From: Chloroflexota bacterium
GTDB lineage: Bacteria > Chloroflexota > Dehalococcoidia > Lucifugimonadales > Australimonadaceae
Length of the DNA: 64,000 nt
Reading direction: 5' to 3'
NCBI GenBank assembly: GCA_009838965.1
Contig: VXQP01000069.1
Span: forward strand, 7,130 to 71,129
Shown here piece after piece: positions 34,545 through 43,529 of the stretch. Every line of letters begins with the position of its first letter. The stretch's first letter is position 1. Made by a program: the position numbers and the translations under genes. Under the pieces are notes generated by a model. It did no database searches. It saw nothing but the letters and a program-made list of their open reading frames with translations, and was not told the DNA's origin.

Positions 34545-37500
34545 GACGCGCTCTCCCCGGCGAAGTAGATCTTGACGATCTCCGTTGCTTGCTCGCGGGT
34601 GAGCGTGCCCGCGGTGTAGTCGTTGACCGCCGCGATGGCCTCGTCGAGATCGATCACCTCGTTGCCATTGGCGTCGTAGTCGTTGGCGATGCCTGACAGG
34701 GCCACGTTGGTGATCTTGATGACCACCCGTATGCTGGCCGAGGCGCCGCTGGCGTTCTTTGCCACCACCGTGACCTGATACGTGTTCTGCTCGCCCTCGA
34801 AGTCGAAGACCGCTCCCTCGGCGATGCTGATCTGTCCGGTCTGTGCATCGATGGTGAACAGCGCGGCGTCGGCGCTCGACAGACTGTACGTCACCGCCTC
34901 GCCCTGGTTGTCTCGCGCCGATATCGGATCGCCGATGGCATCCCCGGGCTGCGCGTTCTCGGGCACGTTGCGCGAGGTCTGGAATCCCTCGCTGAACACG
35001 GGCGGAGGGATGATGCGGGTGAAGGTACCGCCTCCTCCTCCGCCGCCCCCGCCGCCGGTGGAACCGCCGGTGCCGGTGGTCGGCGGCCGCCGCACCGTGG
35101 GAGCGGCGGTCACCGTTATCGTCACGTCGATGGTGTCGTCCGGGGCAGTGGACTCGTTGTAGTTGGCGTCGAAGCCGTCGTGGACGGACACCGTTACGTC
35201 GTAGGTGTTGTCTCCGTCCGGGTCGTGCTCGATGACGTCCTTCGTCTTGATCTGGCCGGTAGCCGGATCGATGTCGAAGGTTCCGGCGTCCGAGCCGCTC
35301 AGCGCGTAGGTGAGCACGTCGCCCGGGTCGGCATCGGTAGCCCGTACCGGCGAGCCGACGTTCCGGCCCGCCGCCGGGCCCGCGGAGATGCTACGGGTGG
35401 CCGTGCGGCCCGTATCCGTGCCGTCATCGTCCTCAGTGAACTCGGGCGCGGTGTTCGTTGCGGACCTCGTAGCGCCTATGGCCGAAGCGAGCACAGCGGA
35501 AGCCGTCTTGTTGCTGCCGCGGGCGTCCTCGTAGGAGACGCTTGCCCGCAGGTACTGGTCGGCGTCGTCCGCGCCCACCGTGTAGCTGCTGGACGTTGCT
35601 CCATCGATGTCTGCCCATCCGCCTCCGCGGCTACGCGACCGCGCCCACTGCCAGGACTCGCTGCTTATGTCGCCGTCGTCGTCGGTCAGGCTGGCGCTGA
35701 ACCGCGTGTTCGCGTCCACCCAGCCTCGTGACGGGGTGATGGCGACCACGCCCTCTTCCTCAACATCTGTCACCGTGACGGTCACCGAGAGGGAACCGGA
35801 GAGACTGAGGGTTGCGTCGTCGTCCGTGGCGGTGATGACTACCGAGTAGGTCGTACGCTGCTCGTAGCTGGGCGGCGTGCGGAAGTAGAGCTGGCCCCGG
35901 TTCGAGATCCAGAAGTTGGTGGTGTCGCTGACCGACCAGGTGAGCGTGTCGCGCTCCGGGTCCGTGCCGGTGTAGGTCGCGACCGCCCGGTTGGAGTTCT
36001 CCTGGAATGACGGCGTCTCGTCGCCGGTAACGACGGGCGCTTCGTTCACATCCGTCAGCGTGATGATCATGTTCTGCCGGTCGTCGATGGCGTCCATGTC
36101 GGGGTCGCCCAGCGAGTTCGCGCCGTCGGTGACCTCCACCGTGACCCGCAGGGTGCGCCTGGTTTCGAAGTCCAGTTGCGCGCCGGTGGCAACCCGCAGT
36201 TGCCCATCGCTCGCGCCGACGGTGAAGAGCGCCGCGTCCGTCCCGCTCAACGTGTACGTCAGCGGGTCGTCGTTGAAGTCCGTGGCGACCACGGGGTCGC
36301 CAACGGCCGTGCCGCCGGTGGCGTCCTCCGGGATCTCCCGCCTGCCGTTCTCCGTCGCCGGGAACGCCGGCGCCGAGTTCACCGGCGGCGGCTGTCCCAC
36401 GCGCGGCGACACCCTGATCGCCGTCTTGCCCGAGTCTTCGCCGTCGTTGTAGCTGGCGGTCGCGCGGATGTAGCCGCCGACGTCTGTGTCCGCCGGGGTG
36501 AACGTGTCGGACGTCGCCCCCGCGATGTTGGCCCATCCCGACGTACTGCTGCGAGATCGCGCCCACTGCCAACTGACGGAGCCAATGATGCCGTCATCGT
36601 CCTCCAGCGTGGCCGTCACCGGGACCCTCGCCTGGATGGTCGCCGTCTCCGAAGAGAGCGTTACGGTCCCCGGCTCATCGAGGTTCTCCACAGTGATCGT
36701 GACGCTCTGCGTGTCGTCGATGGTGGTGGACGTGGCGCCTGAGCCGTCCCTGCCGTCGTGCACCTCCACGGTGACGCTGTAGGTGGACTTGGTCTCATAG
36801 TCCAGCGTCACGCCGGATGCGAGGCGGATCTGCCCGGTGCTCGTGATGGTGAAGGAGGCGGCGTCCGTGCCAGTCAGCGTGTACGTCAGTGCGTTTCGCT
36901 CAGGGTCGATGGCAGCGACGGGATCGCCGATGTTCGTGCCCGCCCGCGAGTTCTCCGGAACGGTGCGCTGGCCGGTCTCCGTGGCCGGGAAGAGGGGGCG
37001 CCGGTTCGTAGTGGGAACGGGGTTCGTGATCCCTTCCGCGCTCTTGCCGCCGCCCCGCCGGTCCGTGTATTCGACCCTGGCGCGCAGGTAGCGGTCGCCG
37101 TCGTCTTCGGTCGGCCTGTAGCTGCGGTTCGTCGCTCCCGATATGGGCGTCCAGCCGGTCCGCCCGTCATCCGACCAGGCCCACTGCCAGGAGGCGCCCG
37201 TGACGCCGCCATCCCCGTCAGTGAGCGTGGCCGTCAGCAACACCCCAACATCCGGTTCCTGGGCGGAGAGGGTTACTACGCCGTCTTCCTCCAGGTCTAT
37301 GACGCGCACCGATACAACGGTAGTCACGTCGATGGAGTCGTCGTTGATCACCATATCGTTGGCGTCCAGGCCCTTGCCGTCGTGCAGGGTGGCGGTGAAG
37401 AAAAGCAAGCCCTCCGATCCCGCCGTCTCGAAGTTCAACGCCCCGACGGCCGTGATCTGTCCGGAAGACGGGTCGATCTCGAAGAGAGCGGAGTCCTGCC

Positions 37501-40500
37501 CGGCCTGGATGCCGAATGTCAGGTTGTCGTTATCGCGGTCCGTGGCTGTCAAGCGTTCGGACAGGACCCTGCCGGCGGCCCCCTCGTCGATCGCCTGGCT
37601 GGTCCCCGAGCGGAACCGGGGCTTCACGTTGGGCAGGGGGTCCGCTTCCACAGGGGAGGTCTCGCCGCTGGTCAGCATCTTCCGGTTGAAGAGGTTGCGG
37701 TCCGCGTTTCGCCGGTCGAAGTAGGACACCTCGGCCCGCAGAGGCTTCCCGGCATCATCCTCGTCCACCGTGTACCTCAGCGTAGTGGAGGCGCCCCCCC
37801 CGATGGTAATGGGCTGCCACACCCCCGATTCCTGAGCCCTCAGGGTCCAGCTGATATCGACTGCATCCGTGTCGATGCCGCCGTCCGGGTCCGACAACGT
37901 GAAGGTGATCGTGTCCCCCACGACGGGGTCCAGGTTGTCCACCCTGATGACGCCCGTCTCCTCGATGTCGCGCACCGTCACGGTGACGGGCTGCGTGGCG
38001 GTGCGGCGGTTCGTCTTGCTCAGGATGTCCGTGGCGACGACGTTGAAGTTGTAGACGTTGTCCCCGCCGGAGTCCTTCGGGTCCTCGAAGCTGGGCGTCT
38101 CCTTGAAGGTGACGTTGCCGCCGCTGTCGATCTCGAAGTCAAGCGCGTCCGTGCCCGTGAGCGACCACGTGACCCCGCCCTCCTCGTCGCGCGCGGTGTA
38201 CGACGCGATGGTCGAGAAGGCGTAGGGCGGCTCCTGGAAACTCGCGTCGAGGGTAGCGTCGTGCTCGTCGAGCGCTATCGTCGTTTCGACGGTCCCTGTG
38301 AACTCCGGCTGCTCGTTGACGTCGAAGATACGGATGAAGACCTCGTGCATCGCGGTATTGGTGCCGTCGGACGCGTTCACGGTGAACACGTATCCGTTAG
38401 CTCCTACATCGGTTGAAGAACCCATCGGGTCCTCGAAGTCCGGCACGATATTCCAGCGGGCGATGGCGCTCTCGTCAGCGTCGGCCGTCATGACGAAGGT
38501 GGGGTCTTCCACGATGACGAAATCGGCCGCGTCGGGCCCGATGATGGTCCAGATGATGTCGTCCCCCTCCTCGTCCCGGGCCTCGAACCGGTACCAGTAG
38601 GCCTGGTTCGCCACCGTGGCGGGGATGGTGGAGAGATCAGACGCCGTGGTCCCGGAGTCGTACTCGATCTCGTCCGCGTGCCGACCGGTCGAGGGTGCAG
38701 TGAACCCCGGCGTCTCGTTGACGTTGGTGACCGTCACTGTCATCGGGTAGTCGCGCGTGTTCGGGCCGTCGCTGATCTTCACGATGACCTGGTACACGTT
38801 GTCATCGGCTACGTGGCTTTCGGCGGTGTTCACGCGGTCGGTCGGGTCCTCGAAGTTGGGCCGGTCCCGGAAGCTGAGCGTGCCGTGGCCGGTCGTGGAG
38901 TCCTCGGTGATCTGGAAGTCGGCGGCGTCCGTGCCGGCCAGGGACCACGACAACTCGGTAAGGGTGCTTATCTCCTCGTCCCGGGGGACGTAGGTCATCA
39001 CGTCCAGGTCCGCGGAATCGGCGTCCCACTCGATCTCCGCGAAGCTTTCGTCAGGAACGCCGAGCGGGACCTCCGGCGTCTCGTTGATGTTCGTGACGGT
39101 CACAGTGACGGGGAACGTCCCGACGCTGTTCGATTCGCCCGCTCCGTCATCGGCCCTCACGACGACCTCGTACATGTTGTCTGAGGCACCCATCATGTTC
39201 GAGTCCGCCAGGTCGGCGGGGTTCTCGAAGTCCGGCTCGATGCTGAAGGAGAGGACACCAGTGCTCCCGTTGATGCTGAAGTGGGCCGCGTCCGTGCCGG
39301 ACACGTCGAACGTGATCGTCTGGAGTCCGGCGTTGTCGGCGTTGTCGTCGTCGGTGGCGGTGTAGGTTCCGATGACGAGCTCGGAGGCCGTGGCCGTGTG
39401 GTCGAACTCGATCTCCGCGAAGCTTGGCCCGGCGTTCCCGGCGACCACCGGCGTCTCGTTGAGGTCGTTGACGGTGACCGCGACGCTCTGGGTGTGTTCC
39501 AGTCTCGGGCTCCCGTTGTCCCTCACCCGCACCGTCACGTCATAGACGTTGTCCGTGCCGGTGTCGTCCGGCCTCTCGTAGTCCGGCGGACTCTTGAACG
39601 TGAGCTCGGCCGTTCCGTTCACGGTCGACGTGATGTTGAAGTCCCCCGCATCGTTGCCCAGCAGGTCCCATGACATCGTCCCCGTCGTCGCGTCCGGGTC
39701 CGTCGCCACGTATGTCGCGACGACCCCCGTCGCGTTCTCGTCGAACGTGGCGGAACCGGGGGCGGACGTCAACGTGGGCGCTTCGTTGACGTCCGTGACG
39801 GTCACTGCGAGGGACTTGGAGATGCTGAGGTGGTTCGACGCTCCCCGGGCGCCGTCGATGCCGTTGTCCGTGACCGTGACCGTGACGTTGTAGACGTTGT
39901 CGTTGCCGGCGTCCTGCCTGTCCTCGAAGTTCGGCGCGTTCTTGAACGTGAGCACGCCGCTCGACGAGCCGATCTCGAAGAAGCCCCCGTCGTCGGCGCT
40001 CTCCACCGACCACGTCAGCGTATTGGCCGAGTCGTGGGACTCGTTGTTCTCGTTGTCCACGTCGTTTGCCATGTACGTGAGGACGGAGGTCTGGTTCTCC
40101 GCGACGGAGATCGAGGTCTGGGGGGTCGAGATCGTGGGCTGCTCGTTCACGTCCAACAGGTTGATGGTCACCGTGATGCTGTCGTCCACAGAGTTGCTGT
40201 CGTCATTTCCGGCGGCGTCCTTGCTGTCGCTCACGTTAACGGTCACGGTGTAGCTGCTCTTGGACTCGTAGTTGTAGGTCCTCGATGTGGTCTGTATCTG
40301 GCCGCTCGTCGAAACGATGGTGAACGAAGACGCGTCCGTACCGCTCAACGTGTAATGCAGCGGGTCGCTGTCGCCGCCCGTGGCGGATACCACCGAGCCG
40401 ACGTCGACGCTTCCGCCGCTGTTCTCAGCCACGCTGCGCGTTGCGGTCATGCTGCTGAATGACGGCTCGACGTTGCTGGCGCCGATCTGGCCCGTGACGG

Positions 40501-42787
40501 CGTTGGCGGACTTGCCCGACCCCTGGGGGTCCGTGTAGCTCGCCGTGGCGCGCAGGAACTTGTTCACGTCCGCGGCCACGGTTGTATAGGAGGCTGAATT
40601 GCCATTCGACGTGATGTTGGTGAAGGGTCCCGAGGCCGAGTTCCCCCGTGCCCACTGCCACGTTACGTTGCTGACGGTCCCGTCGATGTCGGTCACGGAG
40701 GCCGTCAGCGTCTCGCCACCCGACTCCGTGCCCGTGATCGTCACCGTGCCGGGCTCGTCCACGTTGGAGAGGCTGATGGTCACGTCGATGTCGTCGTCCT
40801 TAATAGTGTCGGGATCGCCGGCCTCGTCTTTGTTGTCACGCACGTTCACGGTGACGCTGTAGCTGCTCTTGGCCTCGTAGTTGTAGGTGATGCCCGACTT
40901 GGTCTGGATCTGGCCGCTCGTCGAAACGATGGTGAAGGACGAGGCGTCCGTGCCCGTCAACCAGTAGTGCAGCGTGTCGTTGTCCTGGTCCGTGGCCGAC
41001 ACCGCAGCCCCGACGTCTGTCCCCACCACGCTGTTCTCAGGAAAGCTGCGCATCCCGGTCTCAGTGGACGGGAATGACGGGTTCCTGTTGCCCGCCGCCA
41101 CCTGGCTTGACGCGGCGCTGGTTGCGGACTTGCCCGAGCCGTGGGGGTCCGTGTAGGACGCCGTGGCCTTCAGATACTTGCCGATGTCCGCGGCCACGGG
41201 CGTGTAGGGATTGGAGGTCGCTCCGGAGATCGGGTTGAAGGTTCCCAAAGCCGTGTCCCCCCGCGACCACTGCCACGAAACGCTGGTGGTGGTCCCGTCG
41301 TGGTCGGTCAACGTCGCGGTCACCGGCGTCCCGGCCGTGATCGTGCCGGGCAGCGACACCGTCCCGGCCTCGTCGATGTTGGTGATAGTCACCGTGACGG
41401 CAATGTCGTCGTCGACGGCGGAGCCATCAGTGTCCTTCACCTCGACGGTCACGTTGTAGACGTTGTTGGTGCCGGCGTCCCGTGGGTCCTCGTAGTCGGT
41501 GAGGGCCTGAAACCTGAGCTCTCCTGTCGAGTTGATGGTGAAGTCGGCCGCGTCGGCGCCGGTTAACGTCCACGTGAGCGTGTCGTCCTCCGGGTCGTCC
41601 GCTGCGTAGGTGGCGAGCACGTCACTGGGCCCCGTGCCCTCCGGCTTGCTGATGGAGGTGTGGGACGAGCCCGTGCTCGTGATGTCCGGCTCCTCGTTGA
41701 CGTCGGTGACATCGACGACAACATCAAAGGTATCGCTCATGGCGGGCGAACCGCTGTCGGTGACCTTGATGGTCACCTGGTATGTGTTGCTGGCGGGAGT
41801 GGTCGCGCTGCCCGGCGTCTCATAGTCCGGCGCGTCCTTGAATGAGAGTATGCCGGAGGTCTGTCCGATCTCAAAAAGCGCCCCGTCCTGGTTCTCCTCA
41901 ACGCTGGTGTCGCTGTCTATCGACCACGTGTGGGTGTCCGCCGAGTCCGGGTCCGAGACCGTGTACGTCCCGACGGTGGTCGCGTTCTCATCAACATCGG
42001 GGGCATCGTCACCGGCGATGGTGGGCTCCTCATTGAGGTCGTTGACGTTGATGGTCACCTTGATGCTGTCGTCCCATATGCTGTCGCCGACTCCGGTGGG
42101 GCTCTTGCTGTCGCGAACGTAGAGCGGCACAACGTAGGAGGGTGTGGTCTCGAAGTCCAGTGTGCTAGATGCTTTTAGCTGACCGCTGGAGTCAACGGTG
42201 AATATGAAGAAGGTCGCGGGAAACGAGTAGGTCAGCGTGTCGCCCGAGCCGTTGCCCGTGACGGTGATCGGGCTCCCTGCGCTCATTCCAGAGGCTGTGT
42301 TCTCATCAACGGAGATCGTGATCGTTTCGGACGAGAAGACTGGCCGGTCGTTGCTCGCGCCGGTATGGTTGGTAGCCTCCTGGCCTGTAAACGACGGCGC
42401 GTCGTTGCCGTCTGCTGAATCGTCCTCCACCGGGCTTGACCCTATCGTGTAGTCCAACGTCACCGTGTCGCCGCTTGCGGCGCCTGTCGACAACGTGAGC
42501 GCCACCTCAACGCCGCGCACGGCGACGCTCGACGGGGTGTAGTCCGTGCCGCCGATGTCCACGGTGAAATCGGTGGTTGCGGGGGTGGAGCTTTCGTTCA
42601 GGAGCTCGTTGTAGATGAGGACCAGGGACGTTCCGTCCACGTTCACCACGAGCAGCGAAGGAGGGGTGGTATCGAAATTCTGCGCGCGCGCCTGCGGGAC
42701 ATACAGCACGAAAAGCGCCGCCAGAAAAGCCAGGGCTGCCACGGACATGAGGGGGCGAAAGAAGCGCGCCGGGCGCGTAGCGTGCAT
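34541..42787 (-). CDS. Giant secreted cadherin/Ig-like repeat protein with dockerin-like end
   Basis: At 2748 residues this is the largest gene in the window. The ATG at 42787 follows AAGG, and a signal peptide ends at QARAQ. A short SwmB-like domain (LVLIYNELLNES) comes first. Then come many cadherin-like modules with the refrain LDFET..YxVTVxVxD and about 15 Ca-binding-type junctions (DVNEEP, NLNETP, DVNEQP). These are interspersed with at least five Ig-like modules having VSWQWARS..G.W.I.GAT..TYTP and RATASYTDPxGSGKSA. A Gly-rich linker (GGGGGGGGGG) near residue 2590 precedes a last cadherin unit and a C-terminal EF-hand/dockerin-like segment (YDANGNEVIDLDEAIAAVNDY). It is likely a calcium-dependent adhesin on the cell surface. 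Confidence 0.9.
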   Translation of the reverse strand: MHATRPARFFRPLMSVAALAFLAALFVLYVPQARAQNFDTTPPSLLVVNVDGTSLVLIYNELLNESSTPATTDFTVDIGGTDYTPSSVAVRGVEVALTLSTGAASGDTVTLDYTIGSSPVEDDSADGNDAPSFTGQEATNHTGASNDRPVFSSETITISVDENTASGMSAGSPITVTGNGSGDTLTYSFPATFFIFTVDSSGQLKASSTLDFETTPSYVVPLYVRDSKSPTGVGDSIWDDSIKVTINVNDLNEEPTIAGDDAPDVDENATTVGTYTVSDPDSADTHTWSIDSDTSVEENQDGALFEIGQTSGILSFKDAPDYETPGSATTPASNTYQVTIKVTDSGSPAMSDTFDVVVDVTDVNEEPDITSTGSSHTSISKPEGTGPSDVLATYAADDPEDDTLTWTLTGADAADFTINSTGELRFQALTDYEDPRDAGTNNVYNVTVEVKDTDGSAVDDDIAVTVTITNIDEAGTVSLPGTITAGTPVTATLTDHDGTTTSVSWQWSRGDTALGTFNPISGATSNPYTPVAADIGKYLKATASYTDPHGSGKSATSAASSQVAAGNRNPSFPSTETGMRSFPENSVVGTDVGAAVSATDQDNDTLHYWLTGTDASSFTIVSTSGQIQTKSGITYNYEAKSSYSVTVNVRDNKDEAGDPDTIKDDDIDVTISLSNVDEPGTVTITGTESGGETLTASVTDIDGTVSNVTWQWARGNSASGPFTNITSNGNSASYTTVAADVNKFLRATASYTDPQGSGKSANAVTGQIGASNVEPSFSSMTATRSVAENSGGSVDVGSVVSATGGDSDPLHYTLSGTDASSFTIVSTSGQIQTTSRTYNYESKSSYTVTVNVSDSKDAAGNDDSNSVDDSITVTINLLDVNEQPTISTPQTSISVAENQTSVLTYMANDVDNENNESHDSANTLTWSVESADDGGFFEIGSSSGVLTFKNAPNFEDRQDAGNDNVYNVTVTVTDNGIDGARGASNHLSISKSLAVTVTDVNEAPTLTSAPGSATFDENATGVVATYVATDPDATTGTMSWDLLGNDAGDFNITSTVNGTAELTFKSPPDYERPDDTGTDNVYDVTVRVRDNGSPRLEHTQSVAVTVNDLNETPVVAGNAGPSFAEIEFDHTATASELVIGTYTATDDDNADNAGLQTITFDVSGTDAAHFSINGSTGVLSFSIEPDFENPADLADSNMMGASDNMYEVVVRADDGAGESNSVGTFPVTVTVTNINETPEVPLGVPDESFAEIEWDADSADLDVMTYVPRDEEISTLTELSWSLAGTDAADFQITEDSTTGHGTLSFRDRPNFEDPTDRVNTAESHVADDNVYQVIVKISDGPNTRDYPMTVTVTNVNETPGFTAPSTGRHADEIEYDSGTTASDLSTIPATVANQAYWYRFEARDEEGDDIIWTIIGPDAADFVIVEDPTFVMTADADESAIARWNIVPDFEDPMGSSTDVGANGYVFTVNASDGTNTAMHEVFIRIFDVNEQPEFTGTVETTIALDEHDATLDASFQEPPYAFSTIASYTARDEEGGVTWSLTGTDALDFEIDSGGNVTFKETPSFEDPKDSGGDNVYNFNVVATDILSKTNRRTATQPVTVTVRDIEETGVIRVDNLDPVVGDTITFTLSDPDGGIDTDAVDISWTLRAQESGVWQPITIGGGASTTLRYTVDEDDAGKPLRAEVSYFDRRNADRNLFNRKMLTSGETSPVEADPLPNVKPRFRSGTSQAIDEGAAGRVLSERLTATDRDNDNLTFGIQAGQDSALFEIDPSSGQITAVGALNFETAGSEGLLFFTATLHDGKGLDANDMVINDDSIDVTTVVSVRVIDLEEDGVVTLSAQEPDVGVLLTATLTDGDGGVTGASWQWAWSDDGRTGWTPISGATNRSYRPTEDDGDRYLRARVEYTDRRGGGKSAEGITNPVPTTNRRPLFPATETGQRTVPENSRAGTNIGDPVAAIDPERNALTYTLTGTDAASFTITSTGQIRLASGVTLDYETKSTYSVTVEVHDGRDGSGATSTTIDDTQSVTITVENLDEPGTVTLSSETATIQARVPVTATLEDDDGIIGSVSWQWARSRSSTSGWANIAGATSDTFTPADTDVGGYIRATASYNDGEDSGKTAIRVSPRVGQPPPVNSAPAFPATENGRREIPEDATGGTAVGDPVVATDFNDDPLTYTLSGTDAALFTVGASDGQLRVATGAQLDFETRRTLRVTVEVTDGANSLGDPDMDAIDDRQNMIITLTDVNEAPVVTGDETPSFQENSNRAVATYTGTDPERDTLTWSVSDTTNFWISNRGQLYFRTPPSYEQRTTYSVVITATDDDATLSLSGSLSVTVTVTDVEEEGVVAITPSRGWVDANTRFSASLTDDDGDISSESWQWARSRSRGGGWADIDGATSSSYTVGADDADQYLRASVSYEDARGSNKTASAVLASAIGATRSATNTAPEFTEDDDGTDTGRTATRSISAGPAAGRNVGSPVRATDADPGDVLTYALSGSDAGTFDIDPATGQIKTKDVIEHDPDGDNTYDVTVSVHDGFDANYNESTAPDDTIDVTITVTAAPTVRRPPTTGTGGSTGGGGGGGGGGTFTRIIPPPVFSEGFQTSRNVPENAQPGDAIGDPISARDNQGEAVTYSLSSADAALFTIDAQTGQISIAEGAVFDFEGEQNTYQVTVVAKNASGASASIRVVIKITNVALSGIANDYDANGNEVIDLDEAIAAVNDYTAGTLTREQATEIVKIYFAGESAS

Positions 42788-42858
42788 GCAGGATTCCCTT
42801 GTCGCACTTCGACATCGCTTCAGATGGGGCCGTTCCGCCCGCGATGCCATTCACGCCC

Positions 42859-43042
42859 ACAGCCTGACCGACGCGTCCCCGGAAGTCTGTACATGCGCAG
42901 TTTCGGACTGTTTCACTCCTGCGATGTTCACGGATCCATGCCCGCACCCAAGGCGTTGCGCACAGTCAAAGAGGGGCCATGTGCACGGTCAGTGGATACG
43001 ATGTGCCCGCATGGCAGGGAGCGTTCACTCAGAGTCTTTGCG
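42859..43042. repeat. ~185-bp direct repeat, copy 1
   Basis: The copy begins AGCCTGACCGACGC and contains AAGTCTGTACATGCGC, TTTCGGACTGTT and CACTCCTGCGATGTTC, ending near TCAGAGTCTTTGCGCC. It matches 43296-43480 over its whole length, strongly in the first ~90 bases and more weakly afterwards. Confidence 0.85.
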
Positions 43043-43243
43043 CCGAGTGAAAACCGAGGCGATAGCGGAGCGGCCCCGGTGCACCAGCCACGCTGTGTCA
43101 CAGCGTCGGCAGACTGGTCGGGGCTCTCCGGGCGCGGGCGGCGGAGGTGGCGCGATCCAGTGCCCACAGTATGTCCGGACGAGGCCGTTGTCGTGCGCCG
43201 CGATGCGGTGGCGTAGGTGGTCGAAGTCTGCCGGTCGTTGCAT
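43025..43243 (-). CDS. Small zinc-ribbon-like protein
   Basis: The 72-residue product has TYCGHW and, after a proline run, PVCRRCDTAW, giving Cys/His ligands for a small zinc site. Most codons end in G or C, as in real genes here, and GGTGA precedes the ATG. Its 3' end enters direct repeat copy 1, and copy 2 begins 53 bases before its start. I do not recognise the family. The frame could be chance in GC-rich DNA, but the cysteine pattern and third-base bias argue for a gene. Confidence 0.5.
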   Translation of the reverse strand: MQRPADFDHLRHRIAAHDNGLVRTYCGHWIAPPPPPAPGEPRPVCRRCDTAWLVHRGRSAIASVFTRRKDSE

Positions 43244-43295
43244 CGGGGATCACCTCGTGGAGTCGCGAAGCGGCCTTGCCGCCCCGAAGTCTGCA

Positions 43296-43480
43296 ACAGC
43301 CTGACCGATGCCTCCCCGGGAAGTCTGTACATGCGCGGTTTCGGACTGTTCCACTCCTGCGATGTTCGCGAATCCATGCCCTTACCCAGGGTGTTGTGCA
43401 CAGTCCATGAAGGGTTATGTGCGCGGCGGGCGGATGCGATGTGCCGGCGCGGCATGGCGTTCGTTCAGGGTCTCCGCAAC
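43296..43480. repeat. ~185-bp direct repeat, copy 2
   Basis: The second copy of the 42859-43042 repeat, with the same orientation and offset by about 438 bases. Shared stretches include AAGTCTGTACATGCGC and ACTCCTGCGATGTTC. It ends about 50 bases before the start of the HTH membrane protein gene, and so lies in its upstream region. Confidence 0.85.
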
Positions 43481-43529
43481 AGTTGCAGGACGTACTGTTG
43501 GCCGGAGTTGCATCCGATACCATGTCTGC

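Noticed and set aside
36758-38416. 552-residue plus-strand frame inside the giant gene
   Set aside because: It is a shadow of the repetitive cadherin coding strand; no domain is recognisable and the repeats explain its length.
34990-42700. Tandem DNA repeats as a possible repeat array
   Set aside because: They are diverged coding modules (cadherin and Ig-like) in one open frame.
42928-43455. 175-residue minus-strand frame across the direct repeats
   Set aside because: Several frames are open there because of GC content. Its internal similarity reflects the DNA repeat, not a protein duplication.
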